A stretch of DNA of 64,000 bases from Eubacteriales bacterium (lineage in GTDB: Bacteria; Bacillota; Clostridia; Oscillospirales; Butyricicoccaceae), in NCBI GenBank assembly GCA_030524285.1, contig JAUNGQ010000008.1:1-64000 (forward strand), in the 5' to 3' direction. The notes below the pieces were generated by a model. That model saw nothing but the letters and a program-made list of their open reading frames with translations. It made no database searches and had not been told where the DNA came from. The first letter of the stretch is position 1; each line of letters begins with the position of its first letter. The translations under genes were made by a program, and so were the position numbers. Shown here piece after piece: positions 42,125 through 49,978 of this stretch.

Positions 42125-42553
42125 TTACTTAATGTTAATAAATACAAGCCCCACAAGACAAATCCCTATGCCTACAATTTTGTTCCAAGTTATCGGCTCG
42201 TAGTAGAGAATGAAACCGACAAAAATCAGTATGACTGCCAAAAATGCACTATGGACAATAAAGCCTGTGCTTACCTGCCATCCTGCTTTGTAGGCATAGA
42301 TCCAACCAACCTCAAGCCCTACAATAACCAAACCAAGCACATAGGGTGCCCAGTTCATTTTTGTGAACTCTTTTAGGATGTTTACTGTCGGGTGCGTGAT
42401 AAAATGCATCACCGTCGAGAATATCGCACCCACTATGTAAGTGATTGTGAGTGCAGCAAAGGGGCTGGCATTGCCCGGCACTCCCTTTGCACAGATTTGA
42501 TAGGCCGTGTTGGATAACAATACTAATGCAATCGGCCACACGTAGTTAAACAT
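42125..42553 (-). CDS. Small DMT/EamA-like transporter
   Basis: 142 residues with about five membrane helices (LSNTAYQICAKGVPGNASPF, ALTITYIVGAIFSTVMHFIT, LGLVIVGLEVGWIYAYKAGW and others); half-size member of the drug/metabolite transporter superfamily, likely working as a dimer. AGGAGG lies 6 nt before the chosen ATG. Sits in accessory DNA between a truncated gene and an IS30 remnant. Substrate unknown. Confidence 0.8.
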   Translation of the reverse strand: MFNYVWPIALVLLSNTAYQICAKGVPGNASPFAALTITYIVGAIFSTVMHFITHPTVNILKEFTKMNWAPYVLGLVIVGLEVGWIYAYKAGWQVSTGFIVHSAFLAVILIFVGFILYYEPITWNKIVGIGICLVGLVFINIK

Positions 42554-42754
42554 AACCGTTCCTCCTCGTATAATAATTTTCAAGTTAATAGATTTCAGTA
42601 TCATCAGACTTAGAGATGCCCGTGATACAATAGCTGTAGGACAGCAGGGTCAAGTTCTCTTCCTCCTAGTTGAGCCGTAAGGCTGCTTCATATTAAGTCA
42701 GTCCCCCTAAGCCGGAAGTTAGCTGCAAACTCATTAGCTGTTTGCCGAAGGTAA

Positions 42755-42785
42755 GGGGGCAGATTGTCAAGCAAGTGCAACACTT
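42755..42785. repeat. Candidate IS30 terminal inverted repeat
   Basis: Minus strand AGTGTTGCACTTGCTTGACA directly follows the transposase stop and looks like an IS30-family end. No second end was found; the other side of the element is lost. Confidence 0.5.
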
Positions 42786-43283
42786 AATAGCAAAAGACTT
42801 CAGCAGGGGACTTCCAGCGAAGACACTTTCTAGGACGATGATTGAGAAGCTGCTCAACAAGGCGGATATCTTGGTCCGTGACTGTACGGAAGTCAAAACC
42901 TTTTGGGAAGAAAAAACGAATCAAATCATTGGTATTCTCGTTGGTACCGCGCTGCCACGGCTTATGCGGCTCGGCAAAGTAAACAGGCGAATGCAACTTC
43001 TGTTCGAGTTGGCGAAAATTGGTAAACTCAGAGCCGTTATCCGGACTGATGCTGTTAACCGGCAAGCCTGTTAACAGCTGCTCGATCACTCGCGCTGTCT
43101 CCTCAGACGTCCTGTTTTTCAGGAGACCAATGCGAACAAAGCGGGTTTTACGATCAACAAGAGTGACAAAAAGACCCTTGCCAACGCCGCCATTGATAAC
43201 CTGCCCAGCCTCCGTCGAAGAAGGAGGCGTTGTGTAAATGTCTGCTGTACAGCGATTGCAGTTGATATCATAAGAGTTACGTT
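42784..43283 (-). pseudogene. IS30-family transposase remnant
   Basis: The C-terminal half of an IS30 transposase is readable in one frame: KGLFVTLVDRKTRFVRIGLL, GLPVNSISPDNGSEFTNF (second DDE Asp), FAEPHKPWQRGTNENTND (DDE Glu) and LNHRPRKCLRWKSPAEVF. The region that should hold the first Asp reads STEAGQVINGG, so that Asp appears lost, and the N-terminal DNA-binding part is missing. The upstream end fuses with a REP-like CTCCCTC palindrome. Not functional. Confidence 0.85.
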
Positions 43284-43326
43284 TCCACTCCCTCCGTCTT
43301 TGCCTTCTGAGAGGGAGGCTTTACTG
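43284..43326. repeat. REP-like palindrome at the IS30 break
   Basis: CTCCCTCC...GGAGGGAG-type arms, related to the element near 3.85 kb (CTCCCTC...GAGGGAG) with the middle stem shortened. Confidence 0.55.
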
Positions 43327-43375
43327 TGAAGCTTTTGACTACGTTGGAATATCAAAATGGTTTTTATCTCTTGCT

Positions 43376-44032
43376 TTAAAATTCCTTTTTCTTAAAAATG
43401 CCAACCGTCAATGGATAAGATAACATAAATGCCAGCAATGCACAGGCAAAGATGATTGCTGCGCCTGATAACACTTGGAGCGTGGTCATGTGAGGGCCGA
43501 AAAAGATATTCACAGCAGTAGCAAGACCCATTATAATTCCGATGCCGCAAAGTAAACTGATTACCAGAAATACTTCATTTCGATCCTCTCCTCCCAGGTA
43601 AAACAAAGGGAAAAAGATTGCTCCCATGAACAGGCTGATTCCAATCCCTACGATAAACAGCATGAGAATGTCTGTGTTTCGATCAAACGGATAACCGTGC
43701 AACAATATCGATAAACTCAAGCCAACCCCTGCAAACAACATACCGACAAACAACCATATGAGCTGACTGATAAAGTAGCTTTTCACAATATCAGATCGTT
43801 TTATTGGAGCTGTCAATTTATACTTGCTCCATTTACCGGCGCTTTCCTTTCGCAGGCTGGTCATTGCATTGATAGAAAATCCGATCATGCCCAATAGCAT
43901 ATATCCGTTAATCAGGGTTTGTACATCATTGTCCATAGCAACGACAAAAACACCCAGCAGCAGCATAATTGCTGCAAATACTTTTACATTCGAGCGTACC
44001 GCATAAAAATTATTTTTAAGAAGCCCTTTCAT
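43376..44032 (-). CDS. ABC-2 type transporter permease
   Basis: 218 residues with about six membrane helices, belonging to the ABC2_membrane_5-like permeases that pair with YtrB-like ATPases. The start ATG overlaps the stop of the ATPase gene (4 nt), a sign of coupled translation. Last gene of the GntR-ATPase-permease operon. Substrate unknown; relatives are involved in cell-wall antibiotic response. Confidence 0.88.
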   Translation of the reverse strand: MKGLLKNNFYAVRSNVKVFAAIMLLLGVFVVAMDNDVQTLINGYMLLGMIGFSINAMTSLRKESAGKWSKYKLTAPIKRSDIVKSYFISQLIWLFVGMLFAGVGLSLSILLHGYPFDRNTDILMLFIVGIGISLFMGAIFFPLFYLGGEDRNEVFLVISLLCGIGIIMGLATAVNIFFGPHMTTLQVLSGAAIIFACALLAFMLSYPLTVGIFKKKEF

Positions 44033-44895
44033 ACGCGTTCCCCCTTTACCAACAACAGCATAATTTCATCAAGTGAAACATGGTCAATGACAACATCTTT
44101 ATATTTTTTCTGTGCCTTTTTTCCGTCAGGAACCAATACATCAATTTGGAAATCCCGCTTTCGATAAGCCAGAATATCATCGGGGTCTAAAGCAAGAAAC
44201 TGGCTTTCCCGGCAGCGCATAACGGCGTAATGATAGACCAGATCATTTCTGGATGCTGTCAAAATCAGCTTTCCGTTGTGAATGAATGTAATATAATCAG
44301 CAATTTTTTCCAGATCGCTTGTGATGTGAGAGGATAGCAGGATGGCGTGATCTTCTTCTTGAACAAATTCAAGAAACATATCCAATATCTCGTCACGCAT
44401 AATCGGGTCTAACCCGCCGGTGGCTTCATCCAGAATCAATAATTGCGGGTGATGGGATAAAGCGACGGAAATGGCTAATTTCATCGTCATTCCTCTGGAA
44501 TAGCTTTTTATTTTCTGTTTCGCCGGTAAATGGAAGTCCTTTAAGTATTGTTGGAATAGTGTACTGTCCCACTGGGTATAAAGCCCCTCCATGACCTGTG
44601 ACAATTGTTCTGCGGTTAAATACGGAGGAAAATTATCGCCGTCATATATAACACCGATTTTCTCTCTTATATCTGTGTCGCTGTCCAGCATTTCTTTCCC
44701 GAATAGCTTGATCGTTCCGTGATCCTTTGCAACAGTATTGAGGATACAGCCGATGGTGGTTGTTTTTCCTGCTCCATTTTCTCCGACAAAGCCCATGATA
44801 GCGCCATAGGGCAAGGAAAAGGATACTTGATCCAAGGTGAAACCGGAATTTGGGAATGTCTTGGAAACCTGTTGTAATTCTAAAATATGTTCCAT
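44029..44895 (-). CDS. ABC transporter ATP-binding protein
   Basis: 288 residues: Walker A GFVGENGAGKTTT, Q-loop region IGVIYDGDNFPPYLT, signature YSRGMTMKLA (variant of LSGGQ), Walker B LLILDEATGGLD and switch His in LLSSHITSDLEK. C-terminal 70 residues beyond the ATPase are of the type seen in YtrB/BcrA relatives. The ATG 9 nt after AGGAGG was chosen; two earlier in-frame ATGs overlap it. Starts 1 bp past the GntR stop. Confidence 0.92.
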   Translation of the reverse strand: MEHILELQQVSKTFPNSGFTLDQVSFSLPYGAIMGFVGENGAGKTTTIGCILNTVAKDHGTIKLFGKEMLDSDTDIREKIGVIYDGDNFPPYLTAEQLSQVMEGLYTQWDSTLFQQYLKDFHLPAKQKIKSYSRGMTMKLAISVALSHHPQLLILDEATGGLDPIMRDEILDMFLEFVQEEDHAILLSSHITSDLEKIADYITFIHNGKLILTASRNDLVYHYAVMRCRESQFLALDPDDILAYRKRDFQIDVLVPDGKKAQKKYKDVVIDHVSLDEIMLLLVKGERV

Positions 44896-44896
44896 A

Positions 44897-45274
44897 TTAT
44901 TCATCCTCCTCATAGAATAGAGCTAACAGCTCCGTCAGCTTTGCAAGGGGAATTTGATACATGCGCCCGATTTCTGCGGCTGCCTGTAAATGCTCCTCTG
45001 CAATGCGCTGCTGTTCCTCTTGATAAAATTCCTTGTTTTGAGCTGCTACAAAGCTTCCTCTGCCAACCGTTGTTTCAATAAAGCCATCCCGCTGTAAATC
45101 CTCATACGCTTTCTGAACAGTGATAACACTTACGTGAATTGACTTTGCCAATGCACGCATGGAAGGAATGGCATCTCCGGCTTGCAGCTCTCCACTCATG
45201 ATCATTGCTTTCATCTGTGATGTAATTTGCTCATAAATTGGTTTGTTGGCATTGTTGCTGATAATAATTTCCAT
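44897..45274 (-). CDS. GntR-family regulator, YtrA type
   Basis: 125 residues: winged helix (about 10-75; PIYEQITSQMKAMIMSGELQ, PSMRALAKSIHVSVITVQKA, GFIETTVGRGSFVA) and a short helical C-terminus of about 45 residues, the YtrA subfamily layout. First gene of an operon with an ABC exporter, matching the known ytrABC-like arrangement. AGGTG precedes ATG. A dyad over its own promoter indicates autorepression, probably relieved by cell-wall-active compounds as in relatives (inference). Confidence 0.9.
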   Translation of the reverse strand: MEIIISNNANKPIYEQITSQMKAMIMSGELQAGDAIPSMRALAKSIHVSVITVQKAYEDLQRDGFIETTVGRGSFVAAQNKEFYQEEQQRIAEEHLQAAAEIGRMYQIPLAKLTELLALFYEEDE

Positions 45275-45296
45275 GATCGATCACCTTTGACTTGAA

Positions 45297-45344
45297 TGTA
45301 CTTATTGTACAAGTACATTATAACAGATGTGTTGTGATAGTCAA
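45297..45344 (-). promoter_or_regulatory. Promoter and operator of the GntR-ABC operon
   Basis: Minus strand TTGACT, 16-bp spacer, TATAAT; an inverted repeat TGTACTT-N7-AAGTACA (45297-45317) overlaps the start-site side of the -10, where a repressor would block initiation. Confidence 0.75.
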
Positions 45345-45452
45345 CCCCGCTGAACGTAAAATGTCGGATATAGTTATCACAGGATGGCTGCATCTGACAC
45401 GAAGAGAGGCAGAATACAAAAAGATTTTAGTTTCCAAAAAACGCCCTGCTGG

Positions 45453-45486
45453 TTCGACTGCTTTTTTGTTACAGCTTCATTATACT
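45453..45486 (+). promoter_or_regulatory. Possible Spo0A-dependent promoter of spoIIE
   Basis: TTCGACT (6 of 7 match to a 0A box on the reverse strand) lies 21 bp before TATACT. The known B. subtilis spoIIE and spoIIG promoters use sigma-A with such long spacing and 0A boxes over the -35 region. Tentative. Confidence 0.4.
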
Positions 45487-45516
45487 GTAAACATAAAACA
45501 GGAGGCGCAGATACAT

Positions 45517-47838
45517 ATGCTCGAACGGAAGAAAAAACAGCGGCAAAAGGCAGCCGGTGGTGTACGCACACGCCGGACTGGTATGCCTTTTTTATATTTT
45601 ATAGCGGCAGGAATTTTATCCTGTGCGGAAATAACAGGAGTTGGAGCACCCTTTGGTGTGGCATTTGCAGCGGCGGCGTGTCGGACAGGCTATGGATTTG
45701 GGGCTGTGCTGGGGACATTTGCTGGATATTTGCTGTCACATCCCGGGGCGGAAGGTGTAGAATATGCCGGTGCGGCATTGATTGTACTGGCGGCATCTAC
45801 CGTTTTTTCAGGGACTGGCATTACAGCAGGACGTTGGTTTTATCCGACAGGCGCAGCGGCGGCTGTTATGGCAACCGGCTGTATTTTTGTCTTTGCGGAT
45901 GGCATTGAATGGCAGACAACGGTATTATTTCTATGTGAGATCGTGCTTGCAGCAGGAGCAGCGTATTTTTATGAAGCAGCAGTAGATACAGCACGCGGGC
46001 GGCCACAGGTAATACGTTTTGGCGGTATTATGGTGTTGACTGCAACGGTACTGATGGCAGCCTATCCGTTGCAGGTGATTGACTTGATTTGCCCATCACG
46101 GATTGCAGCGCTGCTGGTTGTCATGGGGGTTAGCTATCTGGGTGGGTTTTCCTATGGTGCAGCCTGTGGCGTCGGTATCGGTATTGCGATGGATGCGGCA
46201 GGGGGCGCAGGCTTATATTATGCGGGAATCTATGCAATTGCCGGTATGGTAGCAGGCTTTTTCACACGGTCCGGACGAATTGGTTTTGCCACGGTTTTTG
46301 TCATCACACATGCAGCAGTCAATTTGCTGGGCGGACAGGCGGTATATTTATCCGGTTTGTATGAATGTTTTGTGGCGTCGGTATGCTTTGTCCTTGTACC
46401 GGACCGCATGTGGCGGACGCTACAGGACAAGCTTCTTCCGCCGAATCCGGAACCGACAGATTATGCGGCACGTGTGAGCCGACTGGCAAATCAGTACGCC
46501 TCCGCAGCATCCGAAGCCTTTTCAGAGATGTACCGTGCGTTGGCGGGCGGCAGTAGCCAGCATAAGGAGGAAAATGACCTTGGCGCTGTGTTTGACCGGA
46601 CAGCGGACCGTGTATGCAGGCGATGCAGTGCGCGGGAATCGTGCTGGGAACGGGACAAGCTGTCCACGCTTCGCACACTGGACACGGTTTCCGGTTCTCT
46701 GCTGCGCAATGGACATGTGACGGCGAGTGATTTTCCGGGACATTTTGCAGCACAATGTCTGCGGTTTTCTGATTTTGTCATCGCGCTCAATGAGGGAATG
46801 GATGCGTTGTACCAGCGCAGGCAGACCCAACGGAAAAATGAAAACGGACGAAAGCTGATTGCACAGCAGTATGCCGGGGTAACCGGTATTCTCAAGCAGG
46901 TAGGCGAAAGCATGAGCAATGGGCCGGAGGCATTGCCGGCAAGGGAGCGGGAATTGCGCACCTATGCCGAAGCCTTTGGACGGGTACGCACGGCAGCAGC
47001 TTGGAAGGATCGCCGTGGACGCTTGCATTTTGAGATTTCCGGCGAGTGCGTCCCACGAATTGTACGCAATAAAGAAGGATTTTTGTCCGGGTTAAGCGCT
47101 CTGATGGGCGCAAAACTCACCGGCCCGGAGTCCGTACATGGCCCTGGCGGATCAAGCCTGCTGTTCCGGGAACAGGAGCCATATTGCATCACAGTTGGCA
47201 TCGGAACCCGGACACGGGAAGGACAACAGGTTTCCGGTGACTGTATCCGGTATTTCACAACAGAGGAGGGAATCGCATGCGTTGTACTGTCAGACGGTAT
47301 GGGCTCCGGCGAACAGGCAAAGGAGGAATCCGAAAGTACCGTCCGCATGGCAGAACGGTTCCTTCGCGCCGGTATTTCGGCAGCAGATTGTGTGCGCACG
47401 ATTGGTCCTGCCCTCAAGCTGCGGACACAGGGCAAAAAATTTGTCACGCTCGATATTGGAACCATCGATCTGTTCAACGGAAATACCGAATCCGTCAAGT
47501 GCGGCGCAGCGCCCAGCTTTGTGCGGGCAGTGGACGGCGATGGTACGGTGCGCGTCCGGCGCATTCTTTCCTCTACATTGCCAGCAGGGCTGGAGGAATC
47601 GGGGGAAATGGACGTTACCCAGTTCCATATGGGGGATGGTGATGCCTTGCTGCTGCTCAGCGACGGTATTGTGGACGCCGACGGTGAAAATGCAGGCTGG
47701 GTAGAAGAGTTGATGGCAGGAAGCATGCATCTGAGCGCAAGAGAGTTGGCGGCACGGGTTGTGCTGGAAGGCTCCGCCCGTGGCGCACCGGATGATATGA
47801 GTGCGGCCGTGGTCTACCTCAGCAAACGCGGCGCGTAA
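45517..47838 (+). CDS. spoIIE: Stage II sporulation protein E (PP2C phosphatase)
   Basis: Dephosphorylates SpoIIAA to release sigma-F in the forespore and binds FtsZ at the polar septum. 773 residues: about ten membrane helices (about 25-290), a central region with Cys-rich VCRRCSARESCWERD (about residue 365), and the C-terminal PP2C domain with DGMGSG at 593-598, LLSDGIVDA (Asp near 716) and DDMSAA near 759. AGGAGG is 11 nt before this ATG; the frame is open 75 codons further upstream without a ribosome site. Shows that the organism has an endospore programme. Confidence 0.95.
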   Translation: MLERKKKQRQKAAGGVRTRRTGMPFLYFIAAGILSCAEITGVGAPFGVAFAAAACRTGYGFGAVLGTFAGYLLSHPGAEGVEYAGAALIVLAASTVFSGTGITAGRWFYPTGAAAAVMATGCIFVFADGIEWQTTVLFLCEIVLAAGAAYFYEAAVDTARGRPQVIRFGGIMVLTATVLMAAYPLQVIDLICPSRIAALLVVMGVSYLGGFSYGAACGVGIGIAMDAAGGAGLYYAGIYAIAGMVAGFFTRSGRIGFATVFVITHAAVNLLGGQAVYLSGLYECFVASVCFVLVPDRMWRTLQDKLLPPNPEPTDYAARVSRLANQYASAASEAFSEMYRALAGGSSQHKEENDLGAVFDRTADRVCRRCSARESCWERDKLSTLRTLDTVSGSLLRNGHVTASDFPGHFAAQCLRFSDFVIALNEGMDALYQRRQTQRKNENGRKLIAQQYAGVTGILKQVGESMSNGPEALPARERELRTYAEAFGRVRTAAAWKDRRGRLHFEISGECVPRIVRNKEGFLSGLSALMGAKLTGPESVHGPGGSSLLFREQEPYCITVGIGTRTREGQQVSGDCIRYFTTEEGIACVVLSDGMGSGEQAKEESESTVRMAERFLRAGISAADCVRTIGPALKLRTQGKKFVTLDIGTIDLFNGNTESVKCGAAPSFVRAVDGDGTVRVRRILSSTLPAGLEESGEMDVTQFHMGDGDALLLLSDGIVDADGENAGWVEELMAGSMHLSARELAARVVLEGSARGAPDDMSAAVVYLSKRGA

Positions 47839-47910
47839 AAATGTGCGTTGACGGAACAGGCTGATTGGCGTAAACGATACAAATGAGGTGAGAATTTCTG
47901 TTCTCATGGC

Positions 47911-47943
47911 AAAAGCCCGACAGTTGCATCTGCCGGGCTTTTA
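47911..47943 (+). terminator. Terminator of spoIIE
   Basis: AAAAGCCCG/CGGGCTTTT with a 14-nt loop. Confidence 0.85.
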
Positions 47944-47991
47944 CTTATGCCTGGATTTCTGTGAATAGAATGTAAAATAAAAGCAGTCTGC

Positions 47992-48020
47992 TTGCAACCG
48001 GTAAAAAAAGAAGCTATGAT
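47992..48020 (+). promoter_or_regulatory. Promoter of the small membrane protein/dedA unit
   Basis: TTGCAA, 17-bp spacer, TATGAT. Confidence 0.6.
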
Positions 48021-48059
48021 AAAGCCAGAGAAATTCAGAATACACGGAGGACATCAGGA

Positions 48060-48377
48060 ATGCTGCATATACAGATGTACCCTTTATTAGAGCTGAGTGC
48101 AGAAGTAAAAGCGGAGTTGTATCCGATTCTGCTGTTCTTAGGCATGTTTTTTGTGATATTTGGTTTGGGTGGTATCCTGATCCGCCATATCCCGCGCAAG
48201 CCTGGCTCAATGCTGGATGAAATCCTCAGCGATCAATGGGAAGAGGAAGATGACTGGGATTACGAAAAACGCAGGCCGAAGGAACACAACAGCCCGGTGG
48301 AGCAGCCCCAAGCTGCGGCAGAGCTGTCTGAGCCGGAAAAAGATACCCGTGCCGCAGAGGAATCTGATCGAAAGTGA
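48060..48377 (+). CDS. Hypothetical single-pass membrane protein
   Basis: 105 residues: one membrane helix (about 22-42) and an acidic, proline-containing cytoplasmic tail (LSDQWEEEDDWDYEKRR, then Glu/Ala-rich). GGAGG lies 9 nt before ATG. Followed by the DedA-like gene after 11 bp, so the two are probably co-expressed. Family not recognised. Confidence 0.75.
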   Translation: MLHIQMYPLLELSAEVKAELYPILLFLGMFFVIFGLGGILIRHIPRKPGSMLDEILSDQWEEEDDWDYEKRRPKEHNSPVEQPQAAAELSEPEKDTRAAEESDRK

Positions 48378-48388
48378 GGGATCACTGC

Positions 48389-48886
48389 ATGGAATTGGAC
48401 GCTGTTCTGGGATTGATGTCCCAATATGGTGTGTTGATTCTATTGGTTATTACATGTCTTGAAGCCATGAACTGTCCGGGAATGCCTGCGGGTGTGATTC
48501 TGCCAGCAGCAGGGATTTATGCTGCAAATGGAGGCATGTCTGTTTTCCTTGCTATTACATTGACGATTATTGGAGGAATGACTGGTACAGTGGTGTTATA
48601 TCTGATTGGACGAGCTGGCGGTTATCCTCTTTTGGACTGGTTGAACCGGCACAGCAAAAATCTTCGTAAAGCAAATGAACGCTGCTCGGAGTTTTTGCAA
48701 AGGAACAGCTTTCAAAAAATATTTATTGGACGGATTCTTCCGGTAGTACGTACGCTTTTGCCGCTTCCGGCGGGTGCATTTCGGGTTGATCCGGTTTCTT
48801 TTATGACAGCCAGTGCGCTGGGAATTACCTGTTATAATATCGTATGTGTCAGCGCTGGATATTTTTTAGGATATTTGTTTGTGTGA
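48389..48886 (+). CDS. DedA-family membrane protein
   Basis: 165 residues. DedA/SNARE-associated signature: CLEAMNCPGMPAGVILPAAG (the re-entrant E-x-x-x-P-x-P-G-E-like segment, here with Met instead of the second acidic residue) and GRILPVVRTLLPLPAGAFRV. Relatives act as lipid flippases or transporters in envelope homeostasis. GAGGGAT precedes the chosen ATG; a GTG overlapping the previous stop is the alternative start. Confidence 0.85.
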   Translation: MELDAVLGLMSQYGVLILLVITCLEAMNCPGMPAGVILPAAGIYAANGGMSVFLAITLTIIGGMTGTVVLYLIGRAGGYPLLDWLNRHSKNLRKANERCSEFLQRNSFQKIFIGRILPVVRTLLPLPAGAFRVDPVSFMTASALGITCYNIVCVSAGYFLGYLFV

Positions 48887-48889
48887 TGT

Positions 48890-48918
48890 GGGCCTCTCTT
48901 TTGTGGGAGGCTCTTTTC
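48890..48918 (+). terminator. Terminator of the DedA-like gene
   Basis: GCCTCTC/GGGAGGC followed by TCTTTTC. Confidence 0.7.
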
Positions 48919-48935
48919 ATGCGGCAAGATGCTAC

Positions 48936-48964
48936 TTGTCAAAAAAGAGAAAGAATGCTACACT
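48936..48964 (+). promoter_or_regulatory. Promoter of dusB
   Basis: TTGTCA, 17-bp spacer, TACACT. Confidence 0.55.
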
Positions 48965-48998
48965 TATTCTATGTATGTTTTAAGACAGGAGAGGTCAT

Positions 48999-49976
48999 AT
49001 GGCAGGCTTTCAAATTGGAAATGTAACAATTGACGGGCGTTTTATCATGGCACCTATGGCGGGAGTAACCGATCGGGCATTCCGGCAGATCTGTCGGGAA
49101 TGTGGCGCTGCTATGACTGTCAGTGAAATGATCTCGACACAGGCGCTGCTGTTTCAGGATAAAAAAACACGGGAGCTGTTGTCACTGGCGCCGAATGAGA
49201 AGCCTGGCTGGGTACAGATCTTTGGCAGCAATCCGGCGTATATGGCGGATGGAGCAAAAAAAGCGCTGGCAATTTCCGGTGCATCTCTTGTGGATATTAA
49301 TATGGGCTGTCCGGCGCCGAAGATTGTCAAGGGCGGCGATGGCAGTGCCCTGATGCTGAAACCAAAGCTTGCAGAGGAGATTATCCGCGCAGTTGTAATG
49401 GCAGTGGATGTCCCGGTTACAGTAAAATTCCGCAAGGGCTGGGACGAGGAACATGAAAATTATCTGGACTTTGCAAAGATGGCGGAAGCGGCAGGCGCTG
49501 CTGCTATCACGCTGCATGGCCGTACAAGGGCGCAGATGTATGCAGGCAAAGCGGATTGGGGCGCCATTGCGCAGGTCAAACAGGCGGTATCCATTCCAGT
49601 TATAGCCAATGGCGATGTGGACAGCGCAAAAAGCGCCATGCATATCCTGCGGGAAACCGGTGCAGATGCAGTTATGATTGGACGCGGTGCATTGGGGAAT
49701 CCATGGCTGTTTGCACAGTGCAATGCAATGGACGAAGGCAGGGAAATTCCTGCGCTTCCGCCGCTGGCACAGCGTATGGAGACTGTGCGTAGACAGATTA
49801 CGCTGGCAGCAGAACACAAGGGAGAGCATATTGCCATGCTACAGGCGCGCAAGCACTTTGCATGGTATTTAAAGGGCGTGCGTGGGACGAAGAAGCTCAA
49901 AGCATGTGTATCCGAACTAAACTCCTTTGAAGAACTGGATCGCTTGCTGCAGCTGGCATCAAAACTGGAGGGCTGA
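48999..49976 (+). CDS. dusB: tRNA-dihydrouridine synthase
   Basis: FMN/NADPH-dependent reduction of uridines in tRNA. 325 residues: TIM barrel with APMAGVTDRAFR, catalytic Cys104 in NMGCPAPKIVKGGDGSAL, KFRKGWD, HGRTRAQMYAGKADW and IGRGALGNPW, then a helical C-terminal domain. GGAGAG precedes ATG by 7 nt. The sigma/anti-sigma gene starts 3 bp after its stop, so they share a transcript. Confidence 0.95.
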   Translation: MAGFQIGNVTIDGRFIMAPMAGVTDRAFRQICRECGAAMTVSEMISTQALLFQDKKTRELLSLAPNEKPGWVQIFGSNPAYMADGAKKALAISGASLVDINMGCPAPKIVKGGDGSALMLKPKLAEEIIRAVVMAVDVPVTVKFRKGWDEEHENYLDFAKMAEAAGAAAITLHGRTRAQMYAGKADWGAIAQVKQAVSIPVIANGDVDSAKSAMHILRETGADAVMIGRGALGNPWLFAQCNAMDEGREIPALPPLAQRMETVRRQITLAAEHKGEHIAMLQARKHFAWYLKGVRGTKKLKACVSELNSFEELDRLLQLASKLEG

Positions 49977-49978
49977 GT

